Below are positions 8,881 to 18,024 of a stretch of DNA of 64,000 nucleotides, piece by piece (the first letter of the stretch is position 1; each line of letters starts with the position of its first letter). The position numbers and the translations under genes were made by a program. The notes under the pieces are model-generated. The model made no database searches, was not told the DNA's origin, and was given only the letters and a program-made list of their open reading frames with translations. The stretch comes from Accumulibacter sp. (GTDB taxonomy: Bacteria; Pseudomonadota; Gammaproteobacteria; Burkholderiales; Rhodocyclaceae): positions 124,001-188,000 of the forward strand of contig JACKLX010000003.1 of the NCBI GenBank assembly GCA_024235695.1, in the 5' to 3' direction.

Positions 8881-9781
8881 GGCGGATCGTCGCCTTCAGG
8901 TTTTTCACGCCGTCGCCAAACACCTTTCCTTCACCAAGGCGGGCGAGGCGCTGCACATGACGCAGCCGGCGGTGACCTTCCAGATAAAACAGCTCGAGGA
9001 GCGATTCAATACCCGCCTTTTCGATCGCGGCGGCGGCCGCATCTCGCTGACGCCTGCCGGCGATCTCGTCCTCGACTATGCCGAGCGTATCCTCGGACTG
9101 TCCACCGAACTCGATATCCGCGTCGCCGAAATGACCGGTCAGATGAGCGGCAGCCTGCTGGTCGGCGCCAGCACGACAATTGCCGAGTTCATGCTGCCGC
9201 CGATCCTCGGCGAGTTCAACGTCCGTTATCCGCAGGTGCGGGCGCGGCTTACGGTCGCCAATTCCGACGTCATCAGCAACGCCATCGCCGCGCACTCGCT
9301 CGATATCGGCCTGATCGAGTCGCAGTTGACACTGCCCAGCCTGCAGTGCGAGGTCTGCGGCGACGATGAACTGCAGGTGGTCTGCGCGCGCGATCATCCG
9401 CTGGCCAGCCGCGGCGAGGTCGAAGCGCGCGGCCTGCTGGCGCACGATTTCATTGCCCGCGAGCCGGGGTCGAGTACGCGCGAAGTCACCGACGCCTATC
9501 TGCGCGCCTGCGGCGTCGAACCCGAACAGCTCAGGACGGTGATGGAGTTGTCGAGCCCGGAAGCCCTCAAGGGCGTGGTCGCCACCGGCCTCGGATTCTC
9601 GATCGTCTCGCGGGCCAGTTTCGAGAAGGAGCGTCAGCTCGGAACGCTGGTCGGCGTGCCCTTGCGGCCGGCGCTGAAGCGGACGCTGTCGCTGGTCTAT
9701 CCCAAGGAACGCTTCCGGTCACAGGTGGTTCTCAGTTTCGTCGAATTCGCCAGGAGCAAGCTCAAGGAGCTGTCTGCCTGA
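8879..9781 (+). CDS. LysR family transcriptional regulator
   Basis: A 300-residue LysR-type regulator. The N-terminal winged helix covers residues about 1-60 (VFHAVAKHLSFTKAGEALHMTQPAVTF, written here in part: SFTKAGEALHMTQPAV). The effector-binding domain covers about 88-295, opening with GSLLVGASTTIAEFMLPPIL, which is typical of the CysB/CbbR/YeiE-like branch. No target is obvious: the neighbour lplT is divergent (180 bp) and alr follows with a TGATG overlap, so co-transcription with alr is likely. The overlap suggests alr expression is coupled to the regulator. Confidence 0.92.
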   Translation: MADRRLQVFHAVAKHLSFTKAGEALHMTQPAVTFQIKQLEERFNTRLFDRGGGRISLTPAGDLVLDYAERILGLSTELDIRVAEMTGQMSGSLLVGASTTIAEFMLPPILGEFNVRYPQVRARLTVANSDVISNAIAAHSLDIGLIESQLTLPSLQCEVCGDDELQVVCARDHPLASRGEVEARGLLAHDFIAREPGSSTREVTDAYLRACGVEPEQLRTVMELSSPEALKGVVATGLGFSIVSRASFEKERQLGTLVGVPLRPALKRTLSLVYPKERFRSQVVLSFVEFARSKLKELSA

Positions 9782-10884
9782 TGCCACGCCCGATCGAGGC
9801 CCGCATCGACCTCGCGGCGCTGCGTCACAATTACCTGCTCGCCAGACAACACGCCACCCGTCGAAGTCCTGCCGCCAAGGCCTGGGCAGTGGTCAAGGCC
9901 AACGCCTACGGGCATGGCCTGCTGCGCGCCGCAGCAGCACTCGGCGATGTCGCCGACGGTTTCGCGCTGCTCGACCTCGGCGAGGCGGTCGCCCTGCGCG
10001 AGGCGGGCATCCGGCAGCCGATCCTGCTGCTCGAGGGTTTCTTCGAGCTGGCCGATCTGGCCGTCTGTGCCGAGCACCGGCTGACCGTCGTCGTCCATTG
10101 CCTGGAGCAGTTGCAGCTGCTGCGACGAGCGCTGCCGCCTCGCTGCCTGCCGGTCTATCTCAAGCTCAACAGCGGCATGAACCGGCTCGGCCTGACCGCC
10201 GGGCAGCTGCCGGCGGTCAGGCGCGAACTGGCGACCTCGCCGACGCCGGCCGCAGTGACGCTGATGACCCATTTCGCCGAAGCCGACGGCGATGCTGGCG
10301 AGCGCTCGATCAACTGGCAGCTCGAGCGGTTTGCTGCAATGACCGCCGGCTGGGCTGACGCTGCCGGCTGGCCGCGATCACTGGCCAATTCGGCGGCGAT
10401 CCTGCGCTACCCGGAGACGGCGCACGACTGGGTGCGGCCGGGGATCATGCTCTACGGCGGCAGTCCGTTTGCCGACCAGGACGCGGCCGGCCTGGGCTTG
10501 CAGCCGGTGATGACGCTGTGCAGCCGAATCCTGGCGGTGCAGGAAATCGCCGTCGGCGAGCGTGTCGGTTACGGCGGCACTTTCGTCGCGCAGCGGCCGA
10601 CGCGGGTCGGCGTCGTCGCCTGCGGTTATGCCGACGGCTATCCGCGGCACGCGCCGGGCGGGACGCCGATCATCGTCGCCGGCCGCCGGACGCAGACCCT
10701 GGGGCGGGTATCGATGGACATGCTGGCGTGCGACCTCACCGACCTGCCGGAAGCCGGCGTCGATAGCCCGGTGGTGCTGTGGGGCGATGGCCTGGCGGCC
10801 GACGAGGTGGCCAGCGCCGCGGGGACGATCAGCTATGAGCTGTTCTGCGCGCTGGCGCGCCGTGTCCCGGTGCGCGTCGTCTGA
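9781..10884 (+). CDS. alr: Alanine racemase (PLP enzyme)
   Basis: A 367-residue alanine racemase that interconverts L- and D-alanine for peptidoglycan. The PLP lysine is K39 within VVKANAYGHG. The N-terminal TIM barrel is followed by a beta domain with the second catalytic base in VGYGGTF and the signature GYADGYPRHAPGG. Full length matches the family. The ATG at 9781 overlaps the TGA of the LysR gene, and radA starts 2 bp after its stop, so lysR-alr-radA form a likely operon; alr-radA adjacency is common in betaproteobacteria. Confidence 0.96.
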   Translation: MPRPIEARIDLAALRHNYLLARQHATRRSPAAKAWAVVKANAYGHGLLRAAAALGDVADGFALLDLGEAVALREAGIRQPILLLEGFFELADLAVCAEHRLTVVVHCLEQLQLLRRALPPRCLPVYLKLNSGMNRLGLTAGQLPAVRRELATSPTPAAVTLMTHFAEADGDAGERSINWQLERFAAMTAGWADAAGWPRSLANSAAILRYPETAHDWVRPGIMLYGGSPFADQDAAGLGLQPVMTLCSRILAVQEIAVGERVGYGGTFVAQRPTRVGVVACGYADGYPRHAPGGTPIIVAGRRTQTLGRVSMDMLACDLTDLPEAGVDSPVVLWGDGLAADEVASAAGTISYELFCALARRVPVRVV

Positions 10885-10886
10885 CC

Positions 10887-12266
10887 ATGGCCAGGGCTGG
10901 CGGCGCGGCGAAGGTCATCTTCTCGTGTACCGAGTGTGGTGCCAGCGCCGGCAAGTGGCAGGGGCAGTGTCCGGGTTGCGGGGTGTGGAATACACTCGTC
11001 GAGACGGTCGCCGAGGCCGCGGCCAGCAGCCAGCAACGACGTTTCGCGGCCCTCGGTGGCAGCTCGGCGCTGCAGACGCTGTCCGAGATCGAAGCCCGCG
11101 AGGAAGACCGTCTGCCGACCGGCGTCGGCGAGTTCGATCGGGCGCTCGGTGGCGGCCTGGTGGCCGGCGGCGTCGTGCTGATCGGTGGCGATCCGGGGAT
11201 CGGCAAGAGCACGCTGTTGCTGCAGGCGCTGGCCGAGATGTCGGTGACGCGTGGCGTGCTCTACGTCAGTGGCGAGGAGTCGGGCCAGCAGATCGCCATG
11301 CGCGCCCGGCGCCTGGCGCTCGAAACGGGCCGCCTGCGCCTGCTCGCCGAGATCAATCTCGAAAGAATCCTGGTCGCGCTGCAAGCCGACCGGCCGCAGG
11401 TGGCGGTGATCGACTCGATCCAGACGCTGTGGTCCGAGCAGCTCAATTCGGCGCCGGGATCGGTCGCGCAGGTACGCGAATGCGCTGCGCAGCTGACCCG
11501 CCTGGCCAAGCAGACCGGCATCACCGTGATCCTGGTCGGGCACGTCACCAAGGAGGGGGCGCTGGCCGGGCCACGGGTGCTCGAGCACATCGTCGACACC
11601 GTGCTGTATTTTGAAGGCGATACGCATTCGAGCTTCCGGCTGATCCGCGCGGTCAAGAATCGCTACGGCGCGGTCAACGAAATAGGCGTTTTCGCGATGA
11701 CCGACCGCGGCCTGAAAGGCGTCAGTAACCCGTCGGCGATTTTTCTGTCGCAGCACGGCCACGACGTTTCCGGTTCCTGCGTGCTGGTTACCCAGGAAGG
11801 CACGCGACCGCTGTTGGTCGAGATCCAGGCGCTGGTCGATCAGGCGCATGGCAATCCGCGGCGCCTCACCGTCGGCCTCGACGCGCAGCGCCTGGCGATG
11901 TTGCTGGCCGTACTGCACCGCCACGCGGGCATCGTCTGTTTTGATCAGGACGTTTTCGTCAATGCCGTCGGTGGCGTCCGGATCGGCGAGCCAGCGGCCG
12001 ATCTGGCGGTTTCTCTGGCGATCGTTTCATCACTTAGAAACAAGGCGTTGCCAGAGAAACTTATTGTGTTTGGTGAGGTCGGGCTGGCCGGCGAGATACG
12101 GCCGGCGCCGCGCGGCCAGGAACGCCTCAGGGAAGCCGCCAAGCTCGGCTTCGCACGCGCCCTGATCCCCGAAGCCAACCGGCCCCGGCAAGCGATTGCC
12201 GGAATCGAGCTGATCGCCGTGCGGCGAGTCGAGGAAGCGGTGCAGCGGCTGCGCGATCTCGAATGA
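10887..12266 (+). CDS. radA: DNA repair protein RadA
   Basis: A 459-residue RadA, a RecA-like ATPase that promotes branch migration during homologous recombination. The N-terminal C4 zinc finger is CTECGASAGKWQGQCPGCG. It is followed by the RecA core with Walker A GGDPGIGKST near residue 100. The RadA-specific KNRxG motif appears as KNRYG, an aromatic substitution for the usual F. The C-terminal Lon-protease-like domain is present with GGVRIGEPAADLAVSLAI. Length and domain order are normal. It is convergent with the diguanylate cyclase. Confidence 0.96.
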   Translation: MARAGGAAKVIFSCTECGASAGKWQGQCPGCGVWNTLVETVAEAAASSQQRRFAALGGSSALQTLSEIEAREEDRLPTGVGEFDRALGGGLVAGGVVLIGGDPGIGKSTLLLQALAEMSVTRGVLYVSGEESGQQIAMRARRLALETGRLRLLAEINLERILVALQADRPQVAVIDSIQTLWSEQLNSAPGSVAQVRECAAQLTRLAKQTGITVILVGHVTKEGALAGPRVLEHIVDTVLYFEGDTHSSFRLIRAVKNRYGAVNEIGVFAMTDRGLKGVSNPSAIFLSQHGHDVSGSCVLVTQEGTRPLLVEIQALVDQAHGNPRRLTVGLDAQRLAMLLAVLHRHAGIVCFDQDVFVNAVGGVRIGEPAADLAVSLAIVSSLRNKALPEKLIVFGEVGLAGEIRPAPRGQERLREAAKLGFARALIPEANRPRQAIAGIELIAVRRVEEAVQRLRDLE

Positions 12267-12317
12267 GCTTCGCCGGAACGGCGTCTCGGCAAGCTGGTGA
12301 TTCGCGGCCAGCAGCTT

Positions 12318-13649
12318 TCAGCCGGGGCGCTGGCCGCCTTCCCGGTCTGCCGCCTTGAACCTTCCGGTTCTCAGCTCGCCGGTCGCCGTCGCGACCACCA
12401 CCCGGTTGCGACCCTGCCTCTTGGCATCGTAGAGTGCCGCGTCGGCGCGCTTGAGGGCGCTGGCCAGCGAACCGCCGGAGGCGTCGGCCAGACCGACGCT
12501 GAGGGTGATTGGCAGGCAGACCTCTTCCGCCACTTCGATCGGGCTGGCGGCGAGCCGCTGCCGCAGCCGTTCGGCCAGCCGATACGCCTCGTCGATACCG
12601 GTTTCCGAGAACAGGAAGGCGAACTCCTCGCCACCGTAGCGGCCAGCCCAGTCAGACTGGCGCAGGGTCCTGGCGAACAGCTCGGCAACCGACTGCAGCA
12701 CGAGATCGCCGACCGCGTGTCCGTAACGGTCGTTGATCTGCTTGAAGTTATCGAGGTCGGCCATGCCGATGCAAACCGGCCGGCCGTAGCGGTGCGCACG
12801 CTTGAGCTCTTCCTCGGCCAGCACCGTGAAGTGTCGTCGGTTGAACATGCCGGTGAGGTCGTCGGTGGTCGCCAGCAGCACCAGTTGCTGGCGCGCCTGC
12901 TCGTTGTCGTGCATCGACTGTCGCAACTGCCCGATGGCGCCCTCGACGGCACCGATTTCCACCATCGACGCCGCCGGGAAGGGTTTCATCGGCTGCCCTG
13001 AACGCAGCGCCAACAGCGCCTCGTCCATGACCTGCAGCGGGCGGATCAGGTGGCGGTGGATCAGGAAAAGGACGACGCCGACGAAAGCGGCGACCAGCGC
13101 CAGGACCACCGCCAGTTTGAATCGACTGTGCACCATCGTCGACGACATCTGGCGCAGGTCGTCGGTCGCCAGGTTGACGCCGGCAATCGAAACGTCGTCG
13201 GCCAGCAGGCTCAGCCGGTTCGACAACATCAGCCATTCGGCGTAACTCTGCTCGCTCATGCCCTGGCGGGCGGCCCGTGCGAGGAAGCCCTCGACCTCGC
13301 GAGCGAGCGCGGCGGTGCGCGCGTCGGCCAGCATCGCCGGGTGGCTGGCCAGCAGGCTGACGATGAACAATGCCTGTTGGCGGGCGACCGGCGTCGGACC
13401 GGAAAAGACGCGCTCGCCCTCCAGACGCAGTTGCTCGACGTTGCGCGCCAGGCGAAACTGCTCGAGTGTCGTCGGAATCGTCTTGTCCTGCAGCCGTTGC
13501 GAGCCCTCGAGCACCTGCCGCTGGTCGACCGCGAGCAGGAACAGCAGGGTCAGGAACAGGCAACCGAAGATTCCGCCGACCACCGCGAACGCCCTGCCGG
13601 CCGGCCATGCTTTCCTGGCAGTGTGTTCAGGCAGGCCGGGCGCTGTCAT
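12318..13649 (-). CDS. Membrane diguanylate cyclase (GGDEF) with periplasmic sensor
   Basis: A 443-residue protein starting at ATG 13649, which sits 1 base after the upstream gene's stop. Two hydrophobic segments (about residues 18-42 and 178-200) bracket a helical periplasmic region of some 135 residues; a HAMP-like stretch follows. The GGDEF domain starts around 265 with DDLTGMFNRRHF and has an intact GGEEF active site. An RxxD inhibitory site (RQSD) lies five residues before it, so c-di-GMP synthesis with product inhibition is expected. It is the last gene of a three-gene operon after two periplasmic solute-binding proteins, which could be its signal-delivery partners. Confidence 0.92.
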   Translation of the reverse strand: MTAPGLPEHTARKAWPAGRAFAVVGGIFGCLFLTLLFLLAVDQRQVLEGSQRLQDKTIPTTLEQFRLARNVEQLRLEGERVFSGPTPVARQQALFIVSLLASHPAMLADARTAALAREVEGFLARAARQGMSEQSYAEWLMLSNRLSLLADDVSIAGVNLATDDLRQMSSTMVHSRFKLAVVLALVAAFVGVVLFLIHRHLIRPLQVMDEALLALRSGQPMKPFPAASMVEIGAVEGAIGQLRQSMHDNEQARQQLVLLATTDDLTGMFNRRHFTVLAEEELKRAHRYGRPVCIGMADLDNFKQINDRYGHAVGDLVLQSVAELFARTLRQSDWAGRYGGEEFAFLFSETGIDEAYRLAERLRQRLAASPIEVAEEVCLPITLSVGLADASGGSLASALKRADAALYDAKRQGRNRVVVATATGELRTGRFKAADREGGQRPG

Positions 13650-13650
13650 C

Positions 13651-14460
13651 TCAGTCGAGGTCGAAGGAAAAATGCTGGCGCCACAGCCGCTGGTAGGTGC
13701 CATCGCGGCGCATCGCGGTGAGCGCCGCGTTGACGCTTTGCCGGAGCCGCTGGTCGTCGCGTGGCAGAGCGACGTGCACGCTGCCGCCGAGGCCCTCGTC
13801 GATCAATCCCGGGCCAACGAAGGTCGGCGGCTCGTTGGCTGCCGGGTCGAGCACCAGATAGGCGCCGAGGACCGGCAGCAGAGCGAAATCGGCCTGCTCC
13901 TCGTACAGAGCCTCGAGGCAATCGCCCATGGTCATCATCGTCAGCACCTCCAGGCGGTGCGCGGTCGCCAGGCTCTGCAGGTGCCGCTGCTGTTGCGAAC
14001 CGCCGATCACCACGATGCGGGCGCCGCGCAGCTTGTCGAGCGTGATCTCGGCGCCGGCCGGCGATGCGAAACGCGCCGCCACCCGGGGAAAGGCCAGCAA
14101 TCGGCTGGCCGATCGGAACAGGGGGTCGCTGAAGGCGACCCGCGCCTCGCGTTCCGGCGTTCGCAGATAGGTCCCGAAACCGAGCTGGAAGCGTCCGCTC
14201 TCGACGCCCGGGATGATCTCGGGAAAATCCGGATACCAGAAGACACAGCGGGCGTTCAGCCGGCGGCAGGCCTCGCGCGCCACCGCCGTGTTGAAGTCGG
14301 CGAGCAGGGTCGCGCGGCTTGATCTTGCTGGCGCGTTGGGGTGCTCTTGCGGCGCCTTCGGGCGGGCGATGGCCACCTGCAACTGCAGCGCGGCGGCGGT
14401 GCCGCTGCAGATCATGGCGGCACAACAGAGGGCGCCGAGGGCGCTTGCGGTCAGTCGCAC
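13651..14460 (-). CDS. Periplasmic solute-binding protein (PBPb-type), second of a pair
   Basis: A 269-residue protein with a GTG start at 14460, 1 base after the upstream stop. A signal peptide (cleavage near TAAALQL) leads into a type II periplasmic binding fold of the amino-acid-binding kind: the GRFQLGFGTYLRTPEREARV region corresponds to the conserved ligand-binding loop. The second lobe contains LDKLRGARIVVIGGSQQQ and the ending is DGTYQRLWRQHF. No permease or ATPase gene is adjacent. The operon with a GGDEF sensor suggests signalling rather than transport, which is inference. Starts further upstream are possible but would overlap the previous gene. Confidence 0.85.
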   Translation of the reverse strand: MRLTASALGALCCAAMICSGTAAALQLQVAIARPKAPQEHPNAPARSSRATLLADFNTAVAREACRRLNARCVFWYPDFPEIIPGVESGRFQLGFGTYLRTPEREARVAFSDPLFRSASRLLAFPRVAARFASPAGAEITLDKLRGARIVVIGGSQQQRHLQSLATAHRLEVLTMMTMGDCLEALYEEQADFALLPVLGAYLVLDPAANEPPTFVGPGLIDEGLGGSVHVALPRDDQRLRQSVNAALTAMRRDGTYQRLWRQHFSFDLD

Positions 14461-14461
14461 G

Positions 14462-15259
14462 TCACTGCAGGCGAAAAGGGAGGTGCTCGGTGTTCAGGCG
14501 GTCAAAGCGGCCGTCGCGCTTGATCCGGTCGAAGGCGTGATTGATTCGGTCACGCAGTTCGGGCTTTGCCGGATTGATCGCGAAGCAGACGTCGCCACTC
14601 AGCTCGTTCTGCGGCATGACCTTGGTCTGCAAGCCGAGTGACTGGATCAATGGCTCCTGGCGCAGGGTCAGGGCGGTGGCCATCGGAATCAATACCGCGT
14701 TGACCTTTCCCGAGGCGAGCAGCGCCGGGAACTCCGAATGGTGGCTGACGGCAGTCGTCTGCCAGCCCTGCGCCAGGGCATAGCGGAGTTGCGCGCCGCC
14801 GGCAACCGCCGCGACCCGTGCCGCGGCCGCGCCGGGCGCGACGCCCGGTCTGGCAAACCAGATGCTGTTGGAACGGTAGTAGGGCTGCGAGAAGAGCACC
14901 TTGGCCCGGCGTTCCGGGGTGTTCAGCAGACTGACTGCCGAGAAATCAAACTCGCCCGCGACCAGGCCGGGAATGACTTGCTGCAGCGACACCACCTGCA
15001 AGTCGCAGCGTACTTCCATCGCCTCGCACAGGGCGTTTGCCACGCCGATATTGAAGCCGGCCGGCTGGCCGGCCGAATCGGTATAGGACATCGGCGGCGA
15101 ATTGGACAGGACCGCGACGCGCAGCACATCCTCTGCCGCCCGGGCAGACACGCCGATGGTCAGAGCCAGCAGCGCCGACCAGAACAGTGGAGTAGCTCGA
15201 CGACGCGAGGCAGCCACATTACACGCTCCGCAGGTGTTGTTTTTTCGCCAGTCTAGCAT
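14462..15259 (-). CDS. Periplasmic solute-binding protein (PBPb-type), first of a pair
   Basis: A 265-residue amino-acid-type binding protein starting at ATG 15259. The leader is longer than usual (about 43 residues with a basic RRR and a hydrophobic core ending ARAAE). Mature features are LRVAVLSNSPPMSYTDSAG, the loop GEFDFSAVSLLNTPERRAKV, and the ending RIKRDGRFDRLN. It is paralogous to the next gene: both keep the TPERxA ligand-loop motif, although overall identity looks low. It is the first gene of the operon that ends in the diguanylate cyclase, and is divergent from the ABC permease gene. Confidence 0.87.
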   Translation of the reverse strand: MLDWRKNNTCGACNVAASRRRATPLFWSALLALTIGVSARAAEDVLRVAVLSNSPPMSYTDSAGQPAGFNIGVANALCEAMEVRCDLQVVSLQQVIPGLVAGEFDFSAVSLLNTPERRAKVLFSQPYYRSNSIWFARPGVAPGAAAARVAAVAGGAQLRYALAQGWQTTAVSHHSEFPALLASGKVNAVLIPMATALTLRQEPLIQSLGLQTKVMPQNELSGDVCFAINPAKPELRDRINHAFDRIKRDGRFDRLNTEHLPFRLQ

Positions 15260-15376
15260 CTTCAGTTGGCCATGCGCTCGCGGTATTCCGGGCCGGGAGG
15301 GGCGCCTCCGGCCGGCTGCTGGTGGGAGGCTTCTTTCTGCTTGTGCCCGGCCCGGTGAACCTTGTACCTTGTGATC

Positions 15377-17902
15377 ATGAACTGGTGGTCTTTTTCCTGG
15401 CGGATGCTGCGTCGCGATGCGCGCGCGGGCGAGTTGCGCTTGCTGGCGGCAGCGCTGGTCGTCGCCGTTGCGGCGTTGTCGGCGGTCGGCTTCTTCACCG
15501 ACCGCGTCCGCCAGGCACTGGAACGTGAGTCGCACCAGCTGCTCGGCGCCGACCTGTTGCTGACGGCCGACCATCCATGGCCGACGGCGCTGGCTGTCGA
15601 GGCCCGCGAGCGCGGCCTGCAGGTCGTCGAAACGCGCACCTTCCCGAGCATGGTGAGGCGTGGCGTGGGCGCCGACTTGCAGGCGCAGCTGGTCGAGGTC
15701 AAGGCGGTGAGTGCCGGTTACCCCCTGCGCGGCGCCTTGCGCATCGCAGCGGCGCTGAACGTTGCCGACCGACGCGCCGACGGGGTGCCGCTGGCCGGCA
15801 CGATCTGGATCGACGAGCGCCTGGCGTCGGCCCTGAGCGCCGGTGTCGGTGATCAGATCGCCGTCGGCCGGGCGTCGCTGCGTGTTGCCGCGTTGCTGAC
15901 CCTGGAACCCGATCGTGGCATCAATTTCTTCAGCGTCGCGCCGCGGCTGCTGATGAATCTCGACGATCTGCCGGCAACCGCCCTGCTGCAGGTCGGCAGT
16001 CGGGTCGGTTACCGGCTGCTGCTGGCCGGCGATCCAACATCGATCAGGAGCTTCAGGCGCGAGATCGAGCCGCGCCTGGCGCGTGGCGAGCGGATCGAAG
16101 ACCCACAGAACGGGCGACCCGAGATTCGCAGTGCGCTCGACCGGGCACAGAAATTCCTTGGTCTTTCCGCCTTGTTGACCGTGGTGATGGCGGCCGTGGC
16201 GGTGGCGCTGGCGGCTCGGCGCTACGTCCAGCGGCACCTTGATCCCTGTGCCGTGATGCGCTGCCTGGGTGCGACGCAGGGGACACTGCTGCGTCTCCAT
16301 CTCGGTCAGTTTGCCGTGCTCGGTCTGCTCGCCGCCAGCGGCGGCTGCGCGCTCGGTTACCTGGCGCACTTCGCCCTGCACGCCTGGCTCGCGCAGTTGC
16401 TGGCGACACCCTTGCCGCCGCCGGGGCTGCTGCCGGTCGGGCAGGGCGTCGTGGTCGGCATGCTGCTGCTCTTTGGCTTCGCCGTGCCGCCCCTGCTACA
16501 GCTGAAGAAGGTGCCGACCCTGCGGGTTCTGCGCGGCGAGCTGGGCAGTCCGCAAGCCGGGCTGCTCGGTGGCTATCTGCTCGGCCTGCTGGCGCTGGCC
16601 GGGCTGATGTTCTGGGTCGCCGGCGAGGTCGCGCTCGGCAGCTACGTGGTGGTCGGTTTTGCGACGGCACTGATTGTCTTTGCGCTGTTTGCCCGGCTGG
16701 CGGTCAGGCTGGCGGCGGCAGCGCGCGGTCGGCCAGGCGGCGTCGGCTGGCGCTATGGTCTGGCCAGTCTCGAAAGGCGGGCGACCGCCAGCGTCGTCCA
16801 GATCGTCGCCCTGTCACTCGGTTTCATGGCCTTGCTGCTGCTCACCGTGATCCGCGACGATCTGCTCGACGCCTGGCGCCGGGCAGTGCCGGCCGATGCA
16901 CCGAACCGCTTCGTGGTCAACATCCAGCCCGAGCAGGTGACGCCGGTGCGTGCGGCGCTGGCGGCGCAGGGCTTGTCGCCGGAACTGGCGCCGATGATTC
17001 GTGGCCGGCTGACGCGAATCAACGGCGTCGAGGTCGACGCCGCGAGCTACAACGACGACCGTGCCCAGCGACTGGTCGAACGCGAGTTCAACCTGTCGAT
17101 GCGTGCCGACCTGCCGGCCGGCAACAGCCTCAGCGCGGGGCGCTGGTTTTCTGCCGCCGATCTCGAGAATGGCAGCGGCAGCGGCGAGGCCTCGGCGTCG
17201 GTGGAGGATGGTCTCGCGAGGACCCTGGGGCTGTCGGTCGGCGACCGCATCGAGTTCGTCGTCGCCGGCGAGACGATCGCCATGCGGGTGGTTGGCTTGC
17301 GCAAGGTCGACTGGGACAGCATGCAGGTGAATTTCTTCGTGCTGACGCCGCCGCGGGTGCTGCAGGGCTATCCGGCGAGCTGGATTACCAGCTTCTATCT
17401 GCCGCCGGCCAAAATGATGCTGGTCAACCAGCTGCTTCGCGACTTCCCCAACCTGACGGTGATCGACGTCGCAGCGATCCTTCGTCAGCTGCAGGCGATC
17501 ATCGACCAGGTGGCGCAGGCGGTGCAGTTCGTGTTCCTGTTCACTCTGCTCGCCGGGATCATCGTCCTCTATGCGGCGCTGGCGTCGGCGGCGCAGGAGC
17601 GGCGCTACGAGCTGGCGGTGATGCGCTCGCTGGGAGCTCGTCGCGCGCAGTTGCGGCGCGCCTTGCTGGCCGAATTCGCGGCGGTCGGGGCGCTGTCCGG
17701 CCTGATTGCCGCGCTCGGCGCGACCGCCGTCGCGCAGTTGCTGGCGCGGCAAGCGTTTCACTTCGACGTCGAGGTCAATCTGTGGCTGCCGCTGCTGGGC
17801 ATCGCCGGTGGCATGGCGCTGGTCACCGGCGCCGGCTGGTTCGCCGCGTCGAGACTGTTGCAGACCCCGCCACTGGAGGCCCTGCGCGGGGGCAGCGCGT
17901 GA
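15377..17902 (+). CDS. ABC transporter permease, FtsX/YbbP-like (MacB-type)
   Basis: An 841-residue membrane protein. The ATG at 15377 (MNWWSFSWRMLRRDARAGELR) is preferred over upstream TTG because it begins the conserved N-terminus. It has the double-FtsX layout of YbbP: one N-terminal helix, a large periplasmic domain, three helices near residues 255-370, two more around 395-440, a second periplasmic domain and three C-terminal helices with ALASAAQERRYELAVMRSLGA. Such permeases work with a YbbA-like ATPase, often near tesA, in export of lipids or toxic hydrophobic molecules. No ATPase gene lies beside it here, so its partner must be elsewhere. Confidence 0.88.
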   Translation: MNWWSFSWRMLRRDARAGELRLLAAALVVAVAALSAVGFFTDRVRQALERESHQLLGADLLLTADHPWPTALAVEARERGLQVVETRTFPSMVRRGVGADLQAQLVEVKAVSAGYPLRGALRIAAALNVADRRADGVPLAGTIWIDERLASALSAGVGDQIAVGRASLRVAALLTLEPDRGINFFSVAPRLLMNLDDLPATALLQVGSRVGYRLLLAGDPTSIRSFRREIEPRLARGERIEDPQNGRPEIRSALDRAQKFLGLSALLTVVMAAVAVALAARRYVQRHLDPCAVMRCLGATQGTLLRLHLGQFAVLGLLAASGGCALGYLAHFALHAWLAQLLATPLPPPGLLPVGQGVVVGMLLLFGFAVPPLLQLKKVPTLRVLRGELGSPQAGLLGGYLLGLLALAGLMFWVAGEVALGSYVVVGFATALIVFALFARLAVRLAAAARGRPGGVGWRYGLASLERRATASVVQIVALSLGFMALLLLTVIRDDLLDAWRRAVPADAPNRFVVNIQPEQVTPVRAALAAQGLSPELAPMIRGRLTRINGVEVDAASYNDDRAQRLVEREFNLSMRADLPAGNSLSAGRWFSAADLENGSGSGEASASVEDGLARTLGLSVGDRIEFVVAGETIAMRVVGLRKVDWDSMQVNFFVLTPPRVLQGYPASWITSFYLPPAKMMLVNQLLRDFPNLTVIDVAAILRQLQAIIDQVAQAVQFVFLFTLLAGIIVLYAALASAAQERRYELAVMRSLGARRAQLRRALLAEFAAVGALSGLIAALGATAVAQLLARQAFHFDVEVNLWLPLLGIAGGMALVTGAGWFAASRLLQTPPLEALRGGSA

Positions 17903-18024
17903 GTCGCCCCGGGTTTCTCGCCGGCGCTACCGGCGACGCGCCTTCCGTTATCATTCGCCTTGCGGCGACGCCGACGACAGCGCGCGGCCTATTGACCAAT
18001 ACTGCAGGCAGGAGGAGTATCGAG

